A stretch of 64,000 nt of DNA from Glossina fuscipes (lineage: Eukaryota > Arthropoda > Insecta > Diptera > Glossinidae): the NCBI RefSeq assembly GCF_014805625.2, contig NW_023998452.1, positions 1,656,308 to 1,720,307 of the forward strand, read 5' to 3'. The position numbers and the translations under genes were made by a program. The notes below the pieces were generated by a model. The model was not told the DNA's origin. It did not search any database and saw only the letters and a list, made by a program, of their open reading frames with translations. Of this stretch, positions 12,315 through 23,900 are shown piece after piece. How positions within the stretch are numbered: position 1 is the first letter of the stretch; every line of letters begins with the position of its first letter.

Positions 12315-13104
12315 ACTTATTGCCCGCTGCTATATAGAGTTTTACTTCTTTTTTTCTCTTTTTCGAAGAATCTGCAAAAAGAAAAAGATTAAAAAAATAT
12401 AAGGATATTACGGGGGGAATGACGGTTTTTATTGTGTTTAAGTAATCGAGAATTGTTTTTATTGCCAACAAAGGCAGGCTTTTTTTTATAATAATGAAAA
12501 GACTCCAATCCGCTGGTCAGTTTTTAAAGGTGCCTTCTATTGTATTGGTTGCGTTACGTGTCGAAAATTGTACGTCTTATTATGCAACATGGAGAATATA
12601 GATTACTTAACAAAAATTATTTTTTATTCTAAGTATACTACACGACGTAGGATTTAACTCAACGGAATATAAGTTTATATGATTTTAGGTTAGGAGATAA
12701 ATGATTTCTTTTTGGATGCAAATATTGATTATTTAAAGGACGTAAATAACAAGAATTCTTCTGTTTGCTACCGACTGCTATTCAATATCTTTGAAAGAGT
12801 GAAATATTCAATTAACTTTTGAGACTCATAAAAAGAACAAACTGAACTTTGATCGCGATGCTGAAGTAATTGTACCGTATGCCTTCAAATTTCTTTGTAA
12901 ATATACACTTGCATAAGTAAATTTTATGTGTAATTCGCATAGTTTGGAAATGAAATTTCTTCAAAGTGTTTGTATGTTGCACTTCAAAAATGAAAACACC
13001 ATATAACAACTTATAAGTGTTATTGACGGTGTGATTTCGTTTCTTTCACTATGGCAGTGACATTTTTTAGTTGACGTTGCACACACCCACATGCGCACAT
13101 ACAT

Positions 13105-13406
13105 ACACACACACACACACACACGCACACATGTAGCCACTTAAACGAATAACAATGTTAGTTGTTCTCAATTTTTTGCTCCATTCAGATTTTATTATAT
13201 ATGAGGCTCATGATGATGGTATGGATGGAGAAGCCTTATAAAAAATCCTTATTTTCCCAAGGAGGAATTTATTGCCTCGCATAAATAACAGATTCGATAA
13301 GTTATTCATATATGTATATATATATATATATATATATACATCATTCACACACAACACATACTTACGTATAAAGTCATACAATAAATATATATATATATAT
13401 ATATAT
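13105..13406. repeat. Cluster of (AC)n and two (TA)n microsatellites
   Basis: (AC)10 at 13105-13124, (TA)n at 13315-13339 and (AT)n at 13385-13406. Confidence 0.85.
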
Positions 13407-14369
13407 TGTCTAGCTGTTTCTGTTGTCACATTGATTGAGATGTTGAATCATATTCAGTTATTTATACACAAATCGACAATATGCTGGCGAATAACAATAA
13501 AAATGAAAGGAGAAGTGCGACTAGGATGGATAGAGTGGTGGAAGGGGGGAGAGAATGGAAAATGGGTTTTAGATGGAGTTCGCTTGTCATAACTATTCAT
13601 TTATTTAATACGTAATCGCTGAGTCACTTTCTTGATGTTCTTATCACTTTTATTTTTCTTCTATTCTTCTCTCTCCTCTCTAATGAATTCGAAATATCAG
13701 AAATGACATTTATTTATTTATCGTTTTACACTCACTTTCGAGGAATGCAAGTACATGAAACTTGTCACTGCGCTTGTAACAAAGCAGAGCGATAGGCAAC
13801 AAACACTGAAATCCTTTTATTCAATATATCCTTCACTTGGCTGACATTTAATTTTTTGCATCAATTTTTCCCATTAGTTATCTTTTCATCAGGTTTTCAA
13901 GCCTTCAATTACAAGCCCGTTTGTCTGCACATAGATCTCACGGAGTTTTTTTTTTCAACATCCGTCCGTTTTCACTTTAGGCGTTTATATTTCTACTTCA
14001 TCCGATATTCGTTAATAGCCATCGAATGTAATAAAGTTAAGAATTCGTAAACAAAGTTCAACGCTTCCGATTAAGCTTCAAAATTAAAGAACTGAAAAGT
14101 TGACATTTCAAAACAGTTGATGGATCAGATGGGGAAATTTAGGCAAAAAATTTGAAAGTTTAACGAGAATATCGATGCGTCAATGGTTTGCTGGAAATTG
14201 ATTCCACGTAGTTAACTCACTGCACAATGTATTACTTTCCAATAGAAATAATCAATCAATTATGAAATAAAGAAAATGCTTCGTTTGATTAATTTGATTA
14301 TTGGAATAAATAAATTTTTGAATAAATATTAGAGGGTAACAAAATGAAGAAAAAAGCAACTTTAATGCT

Positions 14370-14408
14370 AATAAATAAATAAATCTTACTTATAATCAAT
14401 TGTATGCA

Positions 14409-14447
<39 letters not shown>

Positions 14448-14757
14448 ATGTGTAAAACGCTTATATAGTAAAATAAATTACATATGTCGATAAATTATAA
14501 AAAAATAAATAAACTATATATGAAATAAATATTTTCGGCACAAAGCAATGATTTCACTGAGAAAATTAATAATTTCGTTGTTTCTTAAATGTCTAAACAT
14601 TCATAAATACAAAGACGTTGATTAATATGCGCGTTTTTGGCTAAGGGTAATAAATAAATAAATAAATAAATAAATATATAAATAAATAAATTACTAAATA
14701 TCTAAATTACTGAATAAATAAATAAATAAATAAATATATATAAAATAATAAATAAAC
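14370..14757. repeat. AAAT-rich satellite-like domain
   Basis: Repeated (AAAT)n arrays at 14408-14449, 14648-14691 and 14713-14735 lie in nearly pure A/T sequence that itself contains scattered AATAAA/TAAATA units. This suggests repeated expansion and decay of one tetranucleotide. Confidence 0.8.
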
Positions 14758-17700
14758 CCAATCTCAATAAATAACCGACACCTATATTCAAAACATTGTA
14801 ACTCTATCGTATGCTCTAAATTTAATAATGATCATTACGCAAAAGAGTTGTTCTCATTTTTTTCTTACTCTACATCAACTGTATTAAGAGGAAATGAAGT
14901 TTATGCAGATGATTCCAGGACACAGAAAGTCCGTCTGTCTGCCTGGTGCCTGTTCAAGTAAGCTGGTGTTCGTTCCATTTAAAGATCCCGCCTTTTTGTT
15001 TTCAATTAGAAACGAATTCTATTGGAAATGCATGGTATGGGCTTATTTTTACGATCCACGCCCTACACAAAGCCTAATTTTTCTACGCAAGAGCGCCAAC
15101 AAAAGATATGCTGTTACTTGGGGAGAAGGCAACATTTTTCGTATTTAGAAAAACAATGAAAAATAGCATTAGGTGAAGTGTAGTGCGTAGCGTAAATACT
15201 ATTAAATAAGCACTAAATTGCTTCTGTTGTTATATTGTAGGAATTTATGGTATAGCGCAAGGTAAAAAACAATAAATGCATTAATGATTTCAAGCGAGCC
15301 TGCGCTTACAAAACGCTAAGGAATCGAAATAATCTGGACAAAAAATTATTAATTTGTAATTTCCGTTCTTGCCTTCTAAGGACCTTGAAGTTATCCTAAG
15401 GTGAATAGAACTTTCTTATCTAGTTAGTCCTTTTTGCATTTAAAAGCATAAGAATCTTAACTTAGAGTAACGGGGACCATTGCAACATCCACATGTTCTA
15501 TCTTTCATTTACTCTACCTCTACTCTGCTCTACTACCTCTAAGTAAGTTTAAACTTAACGGTTTAATAACTGTTATATATCCCCAGGTATTGTGAGCGAT
15601 TTAACGATTTTTAGTATCCCTTACCTTAAGGTTTTGCTTATAAAAATATCGTTTACAGCTTTAAGACGATTACAACGAAGTTTAAGGCAACAAATGTTTT
15701 TCAAGCCTCTTTACATGGAAACGTGTAACACTGTAAGTACACTTAAAGACTTATATCTTTTAAGGCTGTTAATATGATAATGCATTTGAATGATTACAAT
15801 AGGTTTGATTATAATCTGACATAAAGCCTTTGATTACTACGCGACAAAATATGGCATCGATGTACTTTTTTCCTATTGGCGGAAAACACATTTGGTGAAA
15901 AAAGACGAAAAAAAGAAATGAACGAAAGCTGATGGTTTGCCTTTGGAAATAGAGAAGAAATTCCCATTCAATTTCGTTGGTTCTTTTCACACCGCTTCCT
16001 GTGCAGAAAATCTTCTGTGATCCAATGTAAAATGATCAGCATAATGAAAAGATATTTTGCATAAAATAATTACAAACAACATACGAAGTTAGGACATTTT
16101 CAACGTTTTCCGTCGAAGACATTGATGTCATGTTCAATTGTAAGTAAATTTAAACCTAAATGACCGATGACCGAATAAGGAACCATCACGTTTCAAGTTT
16201 TCACTTGGTTCTCTCTTTCTCTTCACTTGGTTGAAAATCTTGCCAATAGAACATTCCCAATAAATGGTTCACTTTGTTGTTTACGAAAGCGAGGAATACT
16301 TTGCTGTCGTATGGTTCATATTATGGTTCTTATTTTTCACAAGTTTTATGTTCTTAGCTTGTCATCAGCTAGATTGCTAACAAGCGTAACCAGTGTATAA
16401 TGTTGAGTTAAGTTACTAGAAGTCAATGTTAACAATGTGAGGAGCAATGCATTGCTTAATAGCAATGCAGAAGTGAATCCTGATCTTCTGTAGTCAATGT
16501 CTCTTTCTCCACACGCAATTATCATACTTAACATGTGGATAAGGGGCTTAAGAACTTCTCCATTGATCTTAAATATCGTGATAGACTTGTAGCAGACATT
16601 CATTCTTCTTTTCTGCAGTTGTTGTTATGATAAGTAAAAGCATGTTGTGTTAATGTTGACAAATGTATTAAGATTTTATTCTGGCATTTTCTGCATTTGC
16701 TTTTTTTCGGGTCTTTGGTTTCTCGGGTATTCCTCTGGCTAATTAATTCTATGTGTTGTAACACTTTTACGACTTTTTTTTTGAAGATATTTTTTATGTA
16801 CTTCGTTTTCTTCGTTGTTTGATTCAATTAATTACTTCACTCAATCTTTCATCTCTTTCCGAAAGTTATGATCTTTGTTTGGTTGCTCGACTAATTTCTC
16901 AAGTAATTTTTCAGTTTTCAGTGTTTTTTTTTTTAGTTAGAGAAAATAGTTATATTTTTCGTGTAATTTCGAGTTTAAAATATTGTAAAGCTTCGCCCAT
17001 GTTCATAAAAATTTGTCCTTCACACTACATCGTTTAAATAAAAGGATTAGGAGCCCGTTATGATTGATGTGCCCATTAATAATTGGAAACCATAGCTTCT
17101 TTTGCTCTTAGATCTCTCCCGGTTGCTGGATAACTGGATTCAAACGGATTGAGTTGCGCGCCAGAGCAGTTATTCAAATTAGAATTGTTTAAGGCTTTTC
17201 CGTAGTATTTCTAGGTGTATTATCGTTGTAAGCGATGGCCTTATCGTGGCAGGTAATTAACCTTTCTGTCTTTATTAACGTTTAATATTTGTTCGACTTG
17301 AATATTTCGAGTAGCGAAAATATTGTTGTTCATTAGTTCAACTTTTATATTCGTTGAATATCTCTCTCGGGTGCTTATCAATTATATCGTTTCATGAATA
17401 ATGCTCGGAGATGTAAATCTAAAATCGCATCAACTTTAGTGATATTCTTTCGCAAAGCCGGATGTCGAATTACAGTTTAAAAAATTCTAAGTTAAGCAAA
17501 TATATTTTTATACCTCAGCCTTCCTTCTTTTTTCTTTCTTTTTTAATCAACCAAATGGTAATCAATAGATCATTGAATCAGGAAGAAGTATTAGAGGCTG
17601 AAATATAAGTTCTATAATATAACATGACGTGATCCAAATTTGGCAAACTATAAAGTACTTCCTTAAAATTTTGCTTCATCTTCCATCATAAAAACCTGGA

Positions 17701-18059
17701 CTTGCTTTTCATGACAATCTCTGTATGTGTTAGGGTCAAAAAATAGACCTGTACGGTCCAAGTCCACTAGAAGAAGAAGAAATTTTAGTAATGAAATATT
17801 GGCAAATATGTCTTTTCGACATAGAAAAGTACGCCTACAAATTGGTAACCGGGATTTGCACGTCAACATGCTATTGTGAATTGTCACCATAAAATATTAA
17901 AAATTATACGTTTTTGGATTATAAAGATTCAGTTCACGTAAGGATGGTTATATGAAAGCGGGTTCAAAAAATTGCCCCACCTGAACCAAATGTTTCATAG
18001 CAAGTTAGGTTGTCCAAATACTATTGAAGAACGAATTTAATGAAAAAAATTTCGAAAAG

Positions 18060-18245
18060 TGAAATTTTTTAAGGCGATATATGGTGAGTGGTCGAAAAAG
18101 TGGACCGATCTGCACCACTTTCAGTACCTCTTTAAATAGGATAGGCATAATAAAGAGTGGATTCTAAGATCTTCCCGTTATTACGCCCATCCACATACTA
18201 ACTTAGTATACACTGTACCACAAGTGATGTAGGGTATAAAAATGG
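18060..18245 (-). repeat. Family R1, copy D, directly downstream of the Ets98B stop
   Basis: On the minus strand it starts TATACCCTACATCACTTGTG, followed by GTACAGTGTATAC and CTCTTTATTATGCCTATC. A GGTCCACTTTTTCGACC block resembles the one in copy E. It lies 250-440 bp past the Ets98B stop codon and would be within the 3' UTR if that extends this far. Confidence 0.5.
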
Positions 18246-18379
18246 TATATGGTATAACTTATGATTATATTGCTAATAATCGAGAGAAATGAAGAAAAAA
18301 TGAATAAGTAAGTTGAGGGCAATAAATATAAAACGTCTAATAAATAATTAACAAATGAATAAATAAATTATATTATAAG

Positions 18380-18380
<1 letters not shown>

Positions 18381-18417
<37 letters not shown>
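18381..18417. repeat. (AAAT)9 microsatellite just downstream of Ets98B
   Basis: Uninterrupted AAAT units about 80 bp past the stop codon of Ets98B. On the gene's strand this is ATTT, an AU-rich tract in a likely 3' UTR. Confidence 0.85.
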
Positions 18418-18418
<1 letters not shown>

Positions 18419-18498
18419 GTGCACGCATATATACAAAACTAAAGCTAATAAAAATATTTGAAAATTAACATTTTTATACTTTTCTAGTATCGTTGCAG

Positions 18499-18920
18499 TT
18501 ACATATGATACGGTTGACAAAACTGATATACTAAACGTTGGGATCGTTCTGTCTTTTTCATAATGCCCTTTTTGTAATACTGGCGTATCGATCGTGACAG
18601 TTTATCATAATTCATAGCAGGACGATTTTTGCGTTTACCCCATAGCTTTGCAACGCGCACCGAATCCTCAATTTTAAAAATACCTTTGCTGCGATCAATC
18701 CAACGTATGGCTGTACCGTTTATATGTGGCGCAGCTAATAGTTCCTTTAGAAACTGCCATAAATGTATATGAGATCCACCGGAGCGTGCATTGGAGCGTT
18801 TCAAAACATTGCCACCAGCGCAAAGAGTCTCGCCCTTTGCTTCCTCAATTGTACCGTCGTATATGTTGTTCACATCACTGATGCTGCTACTATTTTCCTT
18901 AGGTAAAGAGCTATTATCTT
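18499..18920 (-). CDS. Ets98B: Ets98B coding exon 4 (ETS DNA-binding domain and stop)
   Basis: The acceptor AAATTGCAG|AAGATA is at 18921/18920; the stop TAA is at 18501-18499. It encodes residues 472-611. After a linker of about 50 residues the ETS domain starts at SHIHLWQFLKELL. It continues through IRWIDRSKGIFKIEDS and KLWGKRKNRPAMNYDKLSRS to QRLVYQFCQPYHM, five residues beyond the domain. All core features of the ETS fold are present: the first-helix LWQFL, the RWxDR(S)KGIFKIED wing region and the recognition helix with R581/R584. A domain placed at the very C-terminus is as in PDEF. Confidence 0.95.
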
Positions 18921-20936
18921 CTGCAATTTGTTGTTAATTTATTTATTTTCTTTTTTGTTTTTTTTATATCGAATTGATTGCAATTAGTTACCTTTAATAT
19001 CCTCATCCGTATCCATTTGATATGAAGGTGTAGAAACCCATAACTGTTGTTGTTGTTGCTGCTGTTGCTGCTGTTGCTGCTGTTGCGTTTGTGACATACT
19101 TGTTGCTGTTGGTGTCGTTGTAGTAGACAACATTGTAGAGTTTGTACATTGTTCATTATTATATTCACCGGAATAAGCCAATTTCCATATTTCCAATTGT
19201 GCGTGCAAAGTGCTACCACACTACAACAACAGCAATAGTAGCGCACAAAGAAGCAAAGGAAGAGAAAAAGGTAAAAAAAAAACAAGAATATAGATGTGGA
19301 TCGAATTCTAGATACCCAACACTTCAGTGGTTGTGTGATAATCAATGATGTGCGACAATTATGATTTTTTTAGATGCTACTGCCCTCCCCCCTTTAAAGT
19401 TTTTATATTATTCATAAGAATATATATATATAATTAAAAGTTTTGATTATTCTTTCTCCGATCGCTCTTCATTGATGGCATTCTCGCTCCTTAAGCAATT
19501 CCATAAAAGAAATTTGATATGCATATCGCGTATGTTTATAGGCAAATATATGCGTAAAGGTACGCCTTTCATGACTTGACTCTACACACCTCTGAGGGGA
19601 AGTCTTTCAAATGTATTGATAAAACTGATATATTATTGCTCTGCTGGCAATATTTTCCAAACTATACCCGGGACTTGATTTGGCTTATCCAAGCGATTCC
19701 AATTTTTCCATTTGTTTGTTTTTCGTTATTATTTTTAATGTTAGGTAAACCGATAACTGACTATATTTTTAATGCCAATGTTTACTACGAACTGTAATAA
19801 TATGCATGCACTCGAACAAATTACGCAAAGAAAATAAAGAATAAGTAGAGTAAAGTAGAGTAAAATGAACAAAGGAGGAGAAAAATCTTTTATGAATAAA
19901 TGTCCTGTGTATATCTAGGTATATGATTATGCTAATTCTATGGCGATAAACGAAAGTTAAGTAAAAATAGTAAAAGTAAGGAAAACTTGTAATTTCATTA
20001 TAATGCATGCTGTTATAATTTATTGCAGAATAAAAGTAATTAAAATTTTTCCATGGACTTAACGGTAGATATGTCAGAGACAAGTCTTCGTTAGAAAGAA
20101 AAGAATTTTTTTTATTTAATTCAAATAAGCCCCCCTAGGTTGTTAATTATTCAAATTGTTTTATTAGGACTACACGCACACATAAGCAGCGCCATAGACC
20201 TCCAGCAAATAAATTGCCAGAGAAGGTTTCCTTGAACTCATTCATAGCATTTTTATAATATTATCTAAACTAAGAGAAAAAAAAATATATATATAAAAAT
20301 ACAAATAACATTATGATGTTATCTGCAATGGTCCTGCTACTGCTGGTGATGATAATGATGTCGCCGACTCACTTTCACCTTGCAGTGTTGCTGATGGTAA
20401 TTGTCGGCTTAATTTAGCAACATCAACAGCACTGCTTATGTGTTTAAATAATAGACGAAACACTAAGAGGAACATTTAGATTTCTTTTTGAACAAAACTA
20501 AACGACAAGCTAAGCAAAAAATGTTACTTTGTATATATATGTTGCATTATACATGCACATTGTCAAAGAAGAACATCAAAGAAAATTCTGCTTTATTATG
20601 CTCACCATCTGTTATTTACTTACTACACTACAGCATTACAGTACTACACGTGTTTGTATGCATGTATGAGAGACGGTTTGGTTTCACCAAACAACCTTCA
20701 CACATTCTTTCTTTCACCTTCAAGCCATGACCACGGTTACTAAAAATAATTTTCTGTTTTGCATTAGTGACTGCGTTTTTTGGTTTTTTGGCTTTTATTA
20801 TTATTATTATTTTTATTTTTTTTTTTTTAATACCTTTTACGACTACTGGTTACGTTGTTAAAGCTTAAATATTTACTACCAGTTTGCTTTTGATGGCTAA
20901 ATCAACCAAGTAAGAGAGTAAAAGAATGAGAGAGTG

Positions 20937-20986
<50 letters not shown>

Positions 20987-23900
20987 CTGAACAATAAGCT
21001 TGTTACTTAAGTCTTTTGTTTACCTATAATTGTTTTACAATTAATTCAGAAAAAATATGGGCTCAACTAAAACTCTCTCTATTCTCATACTCTCACAAAC
21101 TATGAAAAAAGCTTTGTTTATTTTTCTCCATTTTGCTCTCTTTCTTTGAGAGTTTTCCAACATTTCTATTGAGATCTCTTCTCTTTACTATTTGATGGTA
21201 TATTGAGTTCTAAACAAAGCTATGATATTTTTGCATCCAGTAGAGATTTTCTTCACCTTCGAAGTGTAGTTCATTACGTTTTTAACATAAATAGAATATA
21301 GGTTTAGGATAAGATCAGGTAGGAATGATTATTGACCCATGAATTTGCAACTAACTAATTTTTCCAGATCATCCCTGCTTACATGACACCTACCTAAGCG
21401 ACATAAAAAGAAATCGCAGTTTTTACCTATCAATTATTATAAACTGTAAGCAGAGTATTTTTGTCATCCATAAAATCGATGTCGAGTTCTATTTTCATAT
21501 TTACCTACTCTTACAGAAACGAATTAAAAATTAAAGAATGAAGGATGTCTAACTCAGGCCATTGGGAATGAATTCATATTCATATCATACTTATCTCATT
21601 TATGCCGTGTAATGCGTTAAAATTGTACGCAAATGAATCGATAGTAGCACGGATTAGTTTCTTAATTGAAAATTTGAATGTGCAAAGAATAATTGCACTA
21701 TGAAATGTCTAAGGTCTTCCACTCACTCTTTCGTACAATTGACATGAGCATATTCGATAAGCCAAGAGCAGAGCGTAAAATTACGCGATTAAATATATAT
21801 TTAAGACTTGAATTCGGACAAAAAAATTTCAAATTATTCTGGGCTTTACTTTTGTTGGACTGAGCTGAAAAAAGCACCCAAGTCGGCGTCCATAGATTCC
21901 GCGCTCATGTCAAAATAAAATCCAAACATTTTGAACTTCTGGATGCTAACGTTTTTTGCACGATAACCGTTTCATTGTGTTATTACGTACGCTGTTCGCG
22001 TGGTGCGCTACGCCTGCTGTTGCGCAATAATCATTTTTCATTATATCAATACGTTCGCAAGGTCAAAACTACTTTGTTACCTCTACTCTGTATGATTGAC
22101 TTGAAGTTTGCAGTTGACATATGATTGTACATTTCCCCGTGAGCATGTTTATTCTATGTATTCGCTCATGCTAGCTCATATTTACCTGCAGCGAGTAGGA
22201 GAGGGTTTAAGCTTAAACTGTTGATTTCCTTTCATTTAGTTTACTTATCAATAGTCTAAGCGAGCACGTAATAGATATCACAAAATTCGTTATGAACTGA
22301 ATATAATTTTTTTTTTTTCTTCGTTTTTTCTTACTTGGATTTTTTATTGTTGCTGTGCTTTTTTTGTAAATTACATTTTTTAAGTTTTTCGTTTTTTTTT
22401 TGGTTGATACTTGATGAACTATTTGTAAAGAAATAAAAGCACTAAACTCTCATAATATTTCAATGACGTCAACTCGATTTCATAACTTGTTCAGATTTTT
22501 TCTTTGAGTTTGATTATTTACTGTCTTTTTGTGTTTTTCATTTTTTTCTTTCACAAACTCAAAAGTTCACTTCGTAATAGCAATAAAGGATTCCTTTTTA
22601 TGCTCGCATATAGTTGGAATATATATATGTCATGATGATGAGGCTATGTGTTTATGGCACATATGTTTACCCTACGCGTAATTAATTTTTAATCGTTTGA
22701 ATTTCATTAACTAGTAATGAAATTAGTTTCTATATAAAAAAAAATTGTACGAAAAATTCTTACCTCGGGCACTCGCTTTATGAATTCTTCTTCGCTGAGC
22801 ATCAATAATGCCGTACCATCTTCGTTAAAATTAGATTCCAAATTGTTTATGGACGGTAAACGAAATTGTTGAATAGTGGCTTGTAACCAAGAGTGCACTT
22901 GGGAAGGTGACCAAGCGCAAGGATCTGCAAGAAAAAGAAAACGGATACATTATGGAAAGTAAAAAAAGTGCGTTAAACCCTACCTTTCGCACTACAACTA
23001 TTACATTATGTGCGATGTTTAATAACTAGCCTGGGTTAATGGAAAGCTGAGCTAGCGGTACGAGACTATCTTCACCGCATTAAGTGAGGTATTCGCTCGT
23101 AAAACACTTTAGGGGCATCGCTTAGAAAGCATTGGCTTTTGTCAAGTCAATAACTGTTGTTTTACATACCGAGAGATGTGCAATCTGAAGCCAGCTCGGC
23201 AGGAGAAACTTTCAATATCTTTTCACTCTTAAATATTTCCGTCCACAAGTTACCTGCTTACTATCTTTTTACATCCTATAGCACTTGCGGTACACTTTGT
23301 AATATCTAGAGGGACTTGAGATAGATTCCCCTTTTATTACACCGATCGATTCAGAATCATTTTTTGCATCGACCTAAGCTTATCTGTCCATCTGTCTTAC
23401 CTGCTTTCTTGTATTCATCCTACAGATCGCGCCTTTTTCAGATATTTTCATTTTGTTATTAAACCTAAATGGTTTGACTCAAGAAGGAATGCAATTGAAA
23501 TGCCATTTTTTCGATTACTTGTCCTCATGTTAGGCCTTAATTTGAAAAACAGTTACATGAACATCTGCGCTAAGCAAAGTGATGTAGGGTACTCAAATGG
23601 CAAATCGTGGCCGAGCATACCTTCTTTTCTCCCTCTTGTTCTTCTCTTGTTTTTCGTTTAAAATAGCGTTTAGTTATCCATTAAATAGTTGTTAATCAAT
23701 TGTATTTAAAATTCAACACAACTTATTTGCAGATTATTGTAGAAAAAAGAAAAATATAAAAATTTTATTACACCTCAGGTAGCACAATCAATACCAGTTT
23801 ATAATTGCTTTAATGCAAACTCGTATGCGTCAGCAATATTAACCTATTAACTAATACCCCACAACTACTATAATGAATCGTATGAGCGCTGGGGTCAATA

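Larger units (their letters stand above)
10874..18059. other. Intergenic DNA downstream of Ets98B, repeat-rich
   Basis: Apart from R1 copies A and E and the microsatellites listed, no exon, transposase or RNA gene was seen. The open frames around 16.3-17.0 kb are Leu/Ser-rich and AT-driven, without start or splice support. Confidence 0.55.

Noticed and set aside
12244..12471. Minus-strand frame with a poly-Thr run
   Set aside because: An artefact of the TAG microsatellite; no start or splice support.
17663..17890. Minus-strand 75-codon frame considered as a transposase fragment
   Set aside because: No mariner/Tc1 catalytic or HTH motif could be seen.
20147..20245. 33-codon minus-strand ORF after the putative alternative exon
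   Set aside because: Starts with ATG but has an in-frame stop just upstream and no splice signal in the right phase; most likely untranslated sequence.
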